64,000 bases of DNA from Zingiber officinale (taxonomy: Eukaryota > Streptophyta > Magnoliopsida > Zingiberales > Zingiberaceae): assembly GCF_018446385.1 (NCBI RefSeq), contig NC_055996.1, positions 18,463,317-18,527,316 of the forward strand. Reading direction: 5' to 3'. The translations under genes and the position numbers were made by a program. The stretch's first letter is position 1; every line of letters starts with the position of its first letter. The notes beneath the pieces were generated by a model, which had not been told where the DNA came from, made no database searches, and worked only from the letters and a program-made list of their open reading frames with translations. Below, piece after piece: positions 23,758 to 36,500 of the stretch.

Positions 23758-24272
23758 GGAAGTTGGGCCTGATATGAGTCCATATTAGGCCCAACGTTGA
23801 GTTTTTTGTCGATTCTTTGATTTTACATGTTAACATCTATGAAAAGTCGAAATAAATAATGGACATCATATTTGAACTCCTTATAACATCAGAAATTCAT
23901 AGGAACTGAAATGGGTTCAATCGTAACTCTCTAGGTCCATTAGTGGGTTTTGACCGAAATACACTAATCGACCTAGAGAGCTCCAATTACACTCATTTTA
24001 GTTCCAGTGGATTTCTAAAATTGCAAGGAGCTCAAATATGTTATTGTTTATTTTTACTTCTTCAAATATATTAAAATTTCATGAAAAAATTAACTAATAT
24101 TAATATTTCTGTCGAAAGAAGAGAGAAAAAAATAATAAAAAAAGTCAAATTATATAGGGATAAAATAAGAAATATATTTAAAAAATATATTCTTTAATAA
24201 ATATCAAAATAATTTACATTTTTTTGATTAATTTAAATATCTAGATAGTAAATTATCGTAATAAATTACCAT

Positions 24273-24704
24273 TTTAACTTACCATGCAAATTGTACTGGC
24301 ACGAGACAGGCTGTTTTCCACCGATCTATTAAATGTTCAATAAAAGCAAAAAAACAAGGGCCCCACATGGAAGACCAAAATCTAATGCCATCCCTCACCA
24401 AGGTCTAGATTTTGACTCGCTACACTACATGTGACATTTTATTCTCCTCCTATTCAAAACATTGAACATAAAATATTCACCGATCGGTGTCTTCTACTTG
24501 ATAAAATCTCACCTAATTAATCAACCGCAGCATGAAACCGATGGGAGTCTTATCTCATCACCATTCGGTCCGTGCTGCGTGTTCATCGGATGCAGCGAAA
24601 GATCATCAAGCTGCAGAGCATGACAGTTCCTTGCTTTTAGACGCAGAGCAGGACAGAAGTCTTGGCTTCTTCCAGGAGCAATCAAGCTGGTGACTTTATT
24701 GCGC

Positions 24705-24735
<31 letters not shown>

Positions 24736-25026
24736 TTTTTCCTGATCGGAATCGGAGGGATGGATTCACGGGTGCAGAATGCGAAATGGATGATTCAGTT
24801 TATGGTTGTGGTTGTTTGGTAGCTAATGGTGGCGTAATTTGCGTTGCTTTCAGGTTTTCGAGGAATAAAAAAGCAATCTTTTGGTCGCTTGTTGCGACGA
24901 TGAGGAAGCGAATCGCCTCGGCGGCTTCCTCAATGCTGAGCGGAGGGAGTCCGGAGCCGGCGATCTAGGCGGCGTGGACTTGGATTTTGCGGATCTGTGT
25001 TGTTGCTTTACCCGGTGCCGGGATAG
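24273..25026 (+). promoter_or_regulatory. Upstream region and 5' leader of the kinase gene
   Basis: Intergenic DNA becomes GC-rich from about 24760 towards the kinase start. No clear TATA box can be fixed. Short ORFs at 24690-24968 and 24850-25143 show no domain. A GT-AG leader intron is possible (gtttatggttgtg onward, acceptor at ttgctttcag near 24853), but this is only a guess. Confidence 0.35.
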
Positions 25027-26570
25027 ATGAGCTGTTTTCCCTGTCTCAGCCCTCGCCGGAGAGAAGCGAGGTGCAGAATCGAAGACAGCGGTCGTTCCCG
25101 CCCCCGTTCGCGTTTCGCCGCCGATCCTCCTGGTGGCCGCCATCTCTAAACCCTAAAATCTCTTCTTTTGGTCGGCTCAATTCGATCTCTCTTCAAAACA
25201 CGATTTTTTTTCCCTTTTCGCCAGAGAATGAGAAGCCGGCTCCATCCGACGGCGGCGAGAGGAACAAATCCGCGAGAAAATTCACCTTCAGAGATCTCGC
25301 CGCGGCCACTCACAACTTTAGGGAGTCCAATCTGATCGGAGAAGGCGGCTTCGGGAGAGTCTACAAAGGGCGACTCGATTCAGACCAGGCAAGTTGCTCA
25401 CTCCTCCTCCCCTCCTCCTTGCTTCTGCCATCTTGCGGCTTCGTCTGAACACCGGAACTCGGAAACCAGATTGTGGCCATCAAGCAGCTTAAGCAGGATG
25501 GTTATCAGGGGAGCAACGAGTTCCTGGTGGAAGTCCTAATGCTCACTGTGCTGCGGCATCCCAATCTTGTGAACCTGATCGGCTACTGCGCCGAGGGAGA
25601 TGAGAGGCTGCTAGTTTACGAGTACATGTGCAAAGGAACCTTGGAAGACCACCTATTTGGTAACTTCTCTGCTACTTGTTTAACACTTGTGGTGGAGCTG
25701 GAGGAATCCAAGGCCAACAATATTCTTTTAGTCATTTGTTAAATCTTTGGGTTTATGCAGATCTGACTCCTGGCAAGGCGCCGATCGATTGGAACACACG
25801 AATGAAGATTGCTCTCGGTGCTGCAAAGGGGCTCACGTACTTGCACGACGTTGCAAACCCTCCTGTAATTTACAGGGATATGAAGGCGGCAAACGTGTTG
25901 TTGGATGAAAACTTCAACCCCAAGCTGTCTGATTTTGGACTTGCTAAACTTGGGCCTGTCGGCGACAAAACGCATGTTTCGACGAGGGTGATGGGAACCC
26001 ATGGTTACTGTGCTCCTGATTATGCCATGACTGGTAAGCTCACTGTGAAGTCTGACATTTATAGCTTCGGTGTGCTGCTGCTGGAGATGATCACTGGACG
26101 GCGAGCTTTCGATTGCTCGAAAACTCGCGCGGAGCAGAACTTAATAGCTTGGGTAAGAAAGAGCATTGGCCTTGGACACTTTGGCACGAGATTAGTAGAT
26201 GAGGTTCATGACTTGGCTTCTTGTTTTTGAATTTTTGTCTGTTGTATTGGTGATTCAGTCACGGCCGTTCTTGAACGATCGAAGGAAGTTCGGGCGGTTG
26301 GCTGATCCATCTCTCGAAGGTTGCTATCCTCCACGGGCCTTCCATCAGTTGGTCGTGATAACCTCAATGTGTCTCCAAGAGCAAGCTCATGTTCGACCAA
26401 TTATAGCTGATGTCGTCGTTGCCCTTGACCATGTGGCATCCCAGCCGTACGTCGGAGAGCCGGACTCCAACAAGGTCATGAACTTCTCCGCTCAGTCCTC
26501 GCCTATTGGGAAGATGGCTACTTCAGCATCTAAAGGATGCAAACTTAGAAAAGGTATTGATATCCCATAA
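25027..26570 (+). CDS. Receptor-like cytoplasmic kinase, subfamily VII (PBS1-like)
   Basis: Predicted Ser/Thr kinase of 387 residues that would sit on the inner face of the plasma membrane and relay signals from surface receptors. Exons: 25027-25132, 25225-25388, 25470-25659, 25761-26152 and 26259-26570; all phases agree. The chosen start gives [13 protein letters not shown], whose Cys3 and Cys6 fit the palmitoylation site usual in this family; the longer upstream frame lacks it. Kinase features: glycine loop GEGGFGRV (74-81), Lys95 in VAIK, Asp193 in [17 protein letters not shown] at 211-213. The APE motif reads APD (238-240). Intron 2 appears to be a GC-AG intron (CAG|GCAAGT). The final exon may be extended or spliced differently: another frame stays open to 26718. 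I am sure of the family, less of the exact member. Confidence 0.88.
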
Positions 26571-27543
26571 ATCTCCTCCTAAATGGCCTAGAGAAGAATT
26601 TGATGCAGGTGTTGATCAGATTGTGGATCGGAGTTCTCATAACTATGCATCACTGCTGTTTAAAGATCACACCGAAGATCTTGTAGCATCAAATCAGTTG
26701 AGGATACAGAATGTATGAGTGTTGTGTGGTAACCTGTGTATATGCTTAATTGTGAGTTCATTTTGAGAGGGTAGTGTAGGAGGTGAGTCGACACTTGTGA
26801 ACATCATGGTCCGTCCTGTCTCCAGCTGAGTCTTTATGTGAATTAGTAATGTTGTGTTTGGAAGTACTTATAAATTGCACAGTAAAGTAAATTCATTGTA
26901 AACTAGAGTGAACAAAGATCAAAAGAATCATGAAGTAGTCAATCTCAAGTTTGGTGAAGATACGTGAAATTGATGCATGTCAAAGACAATTCTCTATGCT
27001 GACATAGCATACTAATCCTTTTACAATGTTAATGAGTTTATACAACGGTTAATTATAATAAAAATTTTACAACAACACCACCTACTTGAATGATTGCTTT
27101 TACGATGGAATTTTCAATCGACTGTTCAAGACTTTCTTGCTGGCTCCAATTGGGGCACATGAAACATCAACATGTAGCAAGAGAGCAATTGGGTCAACAT
27201 CCCCACTAAATGGTTAGTCCAATTGACTAACCCATTTACATCATGCACTAGCATAAATTGTATTTGCATCCACAAATTAGAGACCAAAATTGATATATAT
27301 ACAAATTGCTATTTTCGTATGAACAATAATCAGTAAAGGAAAATGAGGTGTCACTTTAGTGTCTCCTCAAGCCTCTGAAAAAGCTAATCGTCTTCTCCAT
27401 AAAACTTGGATATACATCATGATAACGCAAAAGATAAGACCTTCCATGTAAAGCTTCCCAAACTTGATCAGATGTTAGTTATCTACTTTTCAAATTCACA
27501 GCCTAATTCTCATTCAAGTAAACTACAGACATCTTCTGTACTC
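26571..27543. other. Convergent 3' intergenic region
   Basis: The kinase and NRPD1 genes point toward each other here. The stretch is AT-rich, without coding potential or an obvious transposon. It must hold both 3' UTRs; no polyadenylation signal can be assigned with confidence. Confidence 0.4.
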
Positions 27544-30500
27544 TCAGATCAGACTGAGGACAAGTGAGCCAAACTCTGGTGAAATTAAATTAGCAGCTTC
27601 TACAACGCATTTGCGATATGAGAAATCTTCCAATGTACCATCCAACCTTAGAAGAATAAAACATCTGGTACCTGGATGCAAAGTACTATGCCCAACCTGA
27701 AAGAGAAGATTGTTTAGTTGCCCAAACAAAATGTCCACAATGGCACCCACAAGCCACAAGGAGAAGGTGATTTGACAAGGAATATAGAAGTACATCTAAC
27801 AAACATTAGAAAAGAGTGTACCATTGACAAATTCCATGTAACAACCAATTAGAAAAAAGATCTCAAGAGGTGGATTCAATGTATGACAACATTGTGGGAA
27901 CATAATAGAGTTGAGGTTTACATATTTACATGTACATGCATATTAAACTGAAGGGCATACATCCTACAAGGTTCATATAGATATGAGTCACTGTGAGGTA
28001 AAAGAAGCATGTTGTTTGCAATTTTAATTGGGATGTAATGAAATCACAACCATTAGATTGTTATATCCATAAACAATATTGCAATGTGCAAGCATCAATA
28101 CAACAAGAGCATAGATAGACAAAGTAACATCAATACCAATTTGGAGATAGTTCTGGTGTGGAAACATTCACTATATAGACATGAAAAAGTTCACAAAAAC
28201 AATTTATATAGATGAGAAATTCCACAGTTCAGGATGGCAGTCTAACCACTAGATCAACAATGTCTACATACTCAACAGAAATCAACAATAGTACTGAAGT
28301 TTACTTGAGAATTTATCCATTAGGCATATATTTATTAAAAAGCATAAACAACTATTCTTAAAAACTCTTTAGTTTCATGAGTAAACACCAATCAGTATTA
28401 AAGAGGGACCCATTAGCTAAGGATGTTTTATAATACCAACCATTTCTAGATGTTCACACTTGTATTATCAAAATATAACAATAAGCAACGTCCCCTTGTA
28501 GTAAACCAAAAAATACCTTGATTTCTCTTATTCCACTTCCTATTTTTTCAGCACTTTTGGGATGATATTGCAAAGCTTCCATTAATGATGATTTATCTTT
28601 CTCATCTAGATATCCATCAATTGGGTACCTTCAAGAACAAACACTTGTTTAAGATAATAAATAAATAAAATAGTTGATATAAATATAGATACACAGCAAA
28701 CAAATGTGACAAAATAATTTGAATGAAACATCAGTGTTCCAGGCAAGAAATTAACTATTAGTCAACTTTTACCTGATAGAGACAGCTATATGAGAAGCTG
28801 TTTCTAACCACAGAAGTTATTGTTTTACCAGATAGAGCCACTCATATGATGATCTAACTTAATGGGAGCAATTCAATTTTATTGGCAATCTGAATTCATC
28901 AACTGAATTAAGAGAGTGATTCAAAAAATATAAAGACTATCAGTGTGGATAAAAACAACTATATAAAAAAAATCATCAATACATTACCCTGTCTAGTTTA
29001 AATTTGTTTACAATTTATGAAATCCTAGCAATTATCCAATGACAGCATTCTTGATTTTATACAGCAAGCATTGTTTGTTGAAATAATAGTTGGTCAAAGG
29101 AAAAAAATTCAACTTGAAGACATACATCACATAAGATCGCTGCTAAAATTAAAGTAGTTTGCAACAAAGGGAGAAAACTTAAATTCATTTTACTCGTACA
29201 ATAATCCAACTTACTTGTGTAGTATCTCTCTTAATGAAGTTCCCATGTCCACAACATAGGTCCATGAAACAGAACAATCTGAAGGCTTATATAGAAACCC
29301 TAAATTTTGGGTGCCTTTCAGATAACCATTGGTTGACTTTTCTAGCCACCTATAGTGAACTTTCCAGTTATTACTTGCAGTTCTATCTAGAAACCTTTTC
29401 TCTATGTAGTCTTCATCTGAAGCTGATAGGTCAGTTGAATCTATGGTACCACGGAATGTGCTAGACTGCTTAAGCTGCAACTTCCACTGGGAAGGTGTGG
29501 ATTCATTACACTCCATGTCAATTTTACAGCCACCCCACTGCAGTTCAGGTTTGAGGTTATGCAGCTTTTCATATATATTTTGTCTTCCATATATGTTAGG
29601 AACCTGGAAAAAAAATGTGATTAAAAAAAAAAACACTAAGAAAATGGGAACAGAAAGAAATATGCATCTCCCTCACTTTATGCATAGCTTGATGTGAAAT
29701 CACAAGGCAATTAGATAAAATTTGTTAAATGTACATTGATGAGTAATCATAAACAAGGGCAATTGATGTGCTGAATTCTAATTCCATGCTCGCCTGGGTT
29801 TAGGCAACATGAACAAAATTCTTTTTAGACATCAGGAACGAAGTTATATTGATGGAATTAAACCATGATGAAAATTAGCTTGAGAATATGTTGAAATATT
29901 TTTGAAAAAGAACGTCTAAAACCAGTAGAACAATGAAATAAAGGCAAAATTCATTGTAGAAGTCGAAGCCATCTCCAGCAAGAATATCATCAATAATATT
30001 TTAGATAGGTCAGATATTTTAATATTTAACCTGAGAAAAAGGTGATATAAAGAGTTTGCTTGCTGCACATAAAAATTGTGTGGGACACCATATTTATGTT
30101 ACTTTTATCCTTCAATATTCATTCATTCATTCTATTATAGTTGTAACATCAATATACCTGATTCAATCAGATGAGAGGAATCGTGCAAAATTAGATAAGA
30201 GTTAATTGGCATCAGTGAGAGGTGAGAAGGGATACACCTAAATGTTAAGAAAGCAATGCTCCCAAGTAGTCGGGTTCGAGAAGCTTGTTTTGATGTGTAG
30301 CTAAGGATTCAAGTTAGCTTTCTCTTTGTTTTTGACATATGCATCAAACATGAAACAATTTGGAATAGTGCAATAGGAGCTTGGTGACTCAACATAGTCG
30401 AGTTGGTACTTGGTACAATGGAAGACTTGACAGAGTCAAGTTAATGGTTCGATGGATGACTCAATATAGTTGAGCTGAGTGCGTTAAGTGAGGGGAGAAG

Positions 30501-33500
30501 GATGGCACATGAAGCAAGCTTGGAGAGTTTGGTGCATAGAAACTGAGGGTCTGACACCAGGTGGACACTAGAAGGTGATGAAAGAAGGATGACAAGCACT
30601 TGGGGAGCATAGTGCATCAAAGGTACCGAGAACCAAATGTGAGGTGTCCTCTACGGTGGTCCAAAATGAGGTGGATTAGTCAACGAAGGATGAATGATGG
30701 TGAATGATCAAGCTTGCAAAACTTGGTGCATCCAAGGGACCGAGGGTATGACATGAGATAAGCTTGAGGGAAAGAGAGTATCCACAAGATTGAAAGATGT
30801 GAGATACTACAAATGATGCATAATCTTGGACTTTGCTTTTGGCCAGCATTATTAAAGATGATGCTTGTAGCTAGATAGAGGTAGGCTACCTAACAACTTG
30901 GTTAAAACTGACAACTGAGAGGCAATAGATCCCGAGATGTACTCTGCGGACTGCGGGTTATCTCTATCTCAAGACTTTGCCTAGATTTACAAGAATGGAG
31001 GAATCATAGACCCGATGCAGTAGAAAAGAGATACATCTTGGTCGGATGAACAGTTCAGTCCTGGAGTCTACTGTAAAAGTTCAATGAATAAAATATTTGC
31101 ATTTGAGCAACTATTGACTGGAAGTTCAATCCAATCGACTGGATGGAACTTTGAGTCAACTGGCAATTAACCTTTTAAGCTTGCACCTGTGTAAATTCAT
31201 TCGTTTTATTATTTTTAGATTATGTTATTAAGTAATCCAATTAATTTTATTATGAAATCTGATTTAGAAAGTGATCTATTCTATATTATTGTTTTTCAAA
31301 AAGAATACAGAGATTGCAGATAAAAATTAGGATGTTATAATTTTGGCAACAAGTATGGATTCCTTTTGCTGGAAAATGGTTGGCAAATTTCAACAGATTA
31401 CCTTTCCAGAGTATATGCAATCAAAAGGTCCACCAGTTCCAACAGGGACCTCCTTACCCCAAGCCATCGCATCCAGAGTACCATGTAAACCATCAGCAGA
31501 GCCTTGCTTAGCAGCATTCACAAAGAAACTTACAGGTTTCTGAAAATACACCCCCAACATTTTATCTTAAATGCTAGGAAAAAATGTAGGAACAAATTAC
31601 AAATGCTAAGAATATTACTCACAGATAAGCATGCTTGACTAAAAGGAGATGAGATTAACATGTCATCCCTTTGCCGTTTGAGTCCTCTGGTATTTAGTCC
31701 ATGGAACTCTCCAGTCACTGATAGACAATCAGCAGTAATAATTAAGTGTTCCTTGAGTATATTCCTTCCTATCTCAGTTGTTATTGACGTCAAGGACTGC
31801 AAGTATCATAATAATTCATAGCCTATCAATACTTAAAACTGAGTAAAAGAAACTATCAGTAAAGAAAAATTAGCATGAGGTTCGCACTTTTACAAAGTAT
31901 TGCCATGCAGCGTCTATTCCATATGTGCTAAAAACGTTGAAAGTATCATCAGGATAACTGCGTTCCCAATCAATCAGGTCCATTATTGGTACACAGGCAC
32001 TCTGAAGGGTACTCCAGAAAGTTCCAGGTGAAGATCTTTTTGACATTGTTACTTTCAGAAAGAGTTCAGCACCAAAACCAGGAAAAGAATCACACAAAAT
32101 TTCAACCTTCTCAGAAGCAGAAAACCCTGTCAATATATTAAATGTATTAATTTTAATTTTATTGCAAAGGGGATATCAAAACCATATTATAAAATATGCA
32201 AGAGAAACAGATGTTTGGGACAAGAATATCATGATTTATGAGCTTTAAAGTAAAATCTGGATCTATTTATTACATGACAACAATTTCATTTCATTTACCA
32301 TGATATATGAGCTTAATGTAGATAAAATAAAAGAAACACAGTCTGCTAAGCAGAACATTCAATAGCACACCGGCAAGAAAACAAAAGCAGTTAACTTGAT
32401 GAAAACAATGAAGTATGTGCCCAGCACGCATATCTTACACAACTTGGACTGAAAAATACACAATCCTTTATTTTCATAAGTCAGGCAATGCAGAAATACT
32501 AGGGCAGTTGAGTTGGGCCAAACCAAACAGGCAAATCATAGAGTTTTGGATTAATACATTGTTAATCTGGCCAGGGACTAACTGTGTCCAAATCTTTATT
32601 GATTCCAAGTTTAGACCATTGATTAAAGTTTAAATCTTACATCCAAGTAAGAAACTGTTCTGCTATGATACCTGAGGCAAATTCTTTTCTAAGAATGTTA
32701 TTGGACATGGTCATGGTTTTTCATACTTAAGAAAAATTAACCTCATAACGCTGATGCAAAATATAATCACCACCTTTAACGAGTGTTGCAAGAAGAAATG
32801 GAACCACTCCATCTCTTACTGTATCCACCTCTATTTGTGACCCTGAAGTTTCAACACCAACTGTAATACAAAAAGTTGCATCATGTTCCTTTTGCTTATT
32901 TACTGCTGTACAATTCCTGCATAGGTATGTACGTTTCAAATTTACAAAAAAAGGTTTAGTGCTTGCATTTGTCAATTGAAGTGCATAATGTTAGATAACA
33001 AACAAAATAAATGTTGAGAACAAAATGTATTCAAACCAAACCAAAGCACAATAAAAAAATGGTAATGACTTTCCGGAAATTATATCATAACATGTACATA
33101 AGCTCACATATGCTGACATGAGACTTTTACAGACACATGAGAAAACACAATCACAGCATTTATAGATAGACCACACAGAAATTAATTCATTTAGAGCTGC
33201 AAAAGAACCAAATAAATCACAAACCATTCAGTAATTGGCTCAATAAAAATTATGTTCAAGTGACTTGCTCAGATTCTCTTTTGAGTTGCTTCATCTATCC
33301 TTTACATACCCATGTTCAACAGATATAATCTAAGTGGACACTCAACATTCCCATTGATGCCACGTACACTTTGAATCTACACCCACTTTGTTTAGTAATT
33401 ACAGCAAAGCCTCAATAACATAGCTAACCTCAATTGTCAAATGTACAAGGCATGGGCATACAGAGTTCAAGTTGTTTAAGCACATAGGGAATCTTGTTCA

Positions 33501-36500
33501 GGTCACTAATTAACATGCTTTTATGAAATCCAAGCTTAGGTACACTTTTTGGTTGCATAGGTCAGCCAAAAGGTTTAATTTGTAGATTTTTGTATTTAAG
33601 CTCAAACCCATTTAGCTATGTAAACCTCATTTAGAAAGATAACCAAGTTGAAATTCAAGTAAATCATGGACTTGTAAAACTTCAGAATGAAAATCAAGAT
33701 CAGGATCAAATAGTTATTTTTCAAACCAAAAAAATTTAAGTTCAATGCAGCCCTGCATGTTTACACTTCACAATTCTATCCTCTGAATTTTTGATAATTT
33801 CCAAATTATTAGGTACAACTGATTAATAGTTACTCGTCCAAAAACAACCCTTACACAAAATTGCTTGATTATACTATGCTAAAAGTTTGACGTGCTAACT
33901 TGAGGTTGTAAAATATATATGTAATCTTAGTCTTGGTGCATCTTGATCATGATGTATACCTAGGGATGGCAATGGGAGGGGACGGGTTTGCCATCCTCAT
34001 CTCCGCCCTGAATTACATCCCCGCTCCCATTCACGGTTCCATTTAATCGGGGAATCCCCGTCCCCATCCCACTTCCCAACTCCAAGAACACATCTAAAAG
34101 GATACTCATCCCCGCTTCCCATCTAACATTTACCGAACTAATTGGCGAATTCCCATCCCCATGCCCCATCGTGTCGTATCGAGATGGGTTCGGGGATGGG
34201 GATACCATCCCCATACCTACCCCCGTTCAAATGTGGGGATTTGAAAAATCTCCGAACCTGAACCCATACCCGAAAATACTCCCCGAACCCACCCCCATTT
34301 TGGGTTTTCCGCACGGGCACTACACCCGTGAGAAAAATTGTCATCCCTATGTATACCCTAAGATCTTATAATATTATGTGCAATTATCCAAACTTTAAAT
34401 GGTTACATTTGAGCCACTATATTTCAACTATGATCTGGAAGCCATACTAGTATTACCTTAAATTCAATGAAATAAATCTAGAAGATTAAATAGCAACATG
34501 CAATTTGGCTATATGTCATTTGACTGTTTTTACTTCTAAAATCAATAGCAAAAGGTCATACAAAATATACCTTAATAAGTTTTTATGGTGCCAATATGAA
34601 AGGTGAACATTCCCACTAAATAATTAAACTACTCGACTATCACATAAATGATGTCATATATATATATATATATAAGCCAAATTTATGCTGAGTTATGGAA
34701 GTGATAAATCATTCTATTAGTAACTAGTATCTATAAGACTATTGTCTATGCATTGAAATAACCCTAGTAGCCCTCTATGTAAATCTTCCCAAAATGTGAT
34801 TCACTTTGACCTGTGTGTCAAGCATGAAGCAAACCTAACATGAAGATTTGTTGTTTGCAGGAATTTCTACAAGCATCAAAATCATTTATGAATGCTAGCC
34901 ATCAGCCACATGAAAATACAGGACATAAAAAAGAGAACTGACTTGCTTAGAAAATGTAATCTTGGAAGTGTAATGTCTATCCTTTTCTTTTCTGAGTCAT
35001 AACACTTTCTAAGCTCCTTACTGACAGACTGCAAACTTATACTTTTCCTTGTCATCTTATCCTGTCAGGAAAAAGAAACTAATGGCTACCAATCTCATAC
35101 AGCCATAAGCACATAGATGAAGAACACAGGTTCATGAAAGATTATAAAAATCAAGTACCTTGCTCAAATGAAAATGCACAATCCATGGACTGAGATTTGT
35201 TCCTTGAACATCATGGCCATTATAACTGAAAAAAAAACAATTAAAGATAAGGAAATCAAATAAGAAAAAACATATCAAAGGCATTAAATGGTACCAAACT
35301 AAATACTAACTATATCATGACAGTGTCAACCAAATCATAAAAGAAAACTCTCTCCAAATGATTCTTTACTTCTATGGCACCATATTCAAAACCATATCTC
35401 CAGTCTTGTAGTCGCTTTGAAAGAAAAAGTAAGGCAACTTGTTTGACAGATGAATTAGTCTTGTTGCATTCCAACACTCTCTGCAATATCAGACATTCAT
35501 ATTTTAGCAACATTATTCAAGTCCTTGGAAATAATGTTATCTAATTCTTAAAGATGACTGTAACCATAGAAGCCTAAAAGTTAAATTGTGCCTTTTAGGT
35601 CAACTAATGCAACTAGCAACTAGCAACTATATGGATTAGTTGTATCATGTAAAGTTAAGCTATAAACCCCACGAATGAATCACATTTTCATAATATAATC
35701 ATATAAAAGTTCCAATATATTCTACTTGCCAAATATACTTGATTATGATTGTGATGGTGGTAAATCAAAGAAAATTTTAAGTAGGTTTTGCCACAGAACA
35801 GAATGTATAAAAGTGGTTCAGACAAATTATGAAATGAAATTGACCAAACACCATGAAGTCTTGCATGGAATAAATGACAACATAACATCCATTTAGATGA
35901 TCCCAAAATGTTGGGATAAATACAACTTGACAACAATGATAGTGAAAACAAAACTAAAACATCTGTGAATTCAAAATTGTAATTACAGATTGACTACAAG
36001 ATTTTGAGTTCCAAGAAATAATTAAAGAACACAACTCTTCTTTTGCCAGAAACTTCTACAACAAAATCATTAGATCTTCTGTCTACCTTTCTCAAAAACA
36101 AATGTTAGCATTTCCAAGCATGGAGAGAACAGATTTATCCACGTATACAACTCTTAACTATCTATAATAGCTTACTGATATTACAGTCCCAGATTCCTAG
36201 AACAAAGATCATGATCAAGAAAATAAATAGCACTCCATATGTTATAAAAACTTTAATAATTTGGTTAAGATTCAAGTTCAGCTGAGAACACAACCTTTCA
36301 CAGTTAAAATAAACAAATAAATATTTCAAAAGGTGAAATGTTAGGCAAAAAAATGACACTCGAGTAGGCAAAGTTGATGTTGATTCACAACAAGAATTTA
36401 TAGGTTCATATCTTATATTCTCATTCCATTGAAATTGAGTGTAACAATTATTATCTTCCAATCAGACAACAATATTCATGTGGTGAATGGAGATTAAAGA

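Larger units (their letters stand above)
22169..24272. mobile_element. Pack-MULE-like foldback element carrying MCM5 exons
   Basis: The left flank from about 22169 and the right flank up to about 24272 are long, diverged inverted repeats: gcaatttat plus attagttaattttttcat on the left have their complements on the right, and both arms contain the same block beginning aacatatttga.ctccttgcaa. Between the arms lie further palindromes and a captured MCM5 fragment with its introns. Long terminal inverted repeats around a cellular gene fragment are the hallmark of Pack-MULEs. No transposase is present. I could not find a clear 9-bp target duplication, so the exact ends and the superfamily are uncertain. 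Confidence 0.65.

Noticed and set aside
24987..25448. Longer kinase N-terminus read straight through from 24987
   Set aside because: This frame lacks the palmitoylation-type N-terminus. A start at 25027 in another frame gives MSCFPC and joins the kinase frame through a phase-consistent intron.
26506..26718. ORF after the kinase end as a separate small gene
   Set aside because: It overlaps the last kinase exon in another frame and may only be an alternative kinase tail; no independent start or domain.
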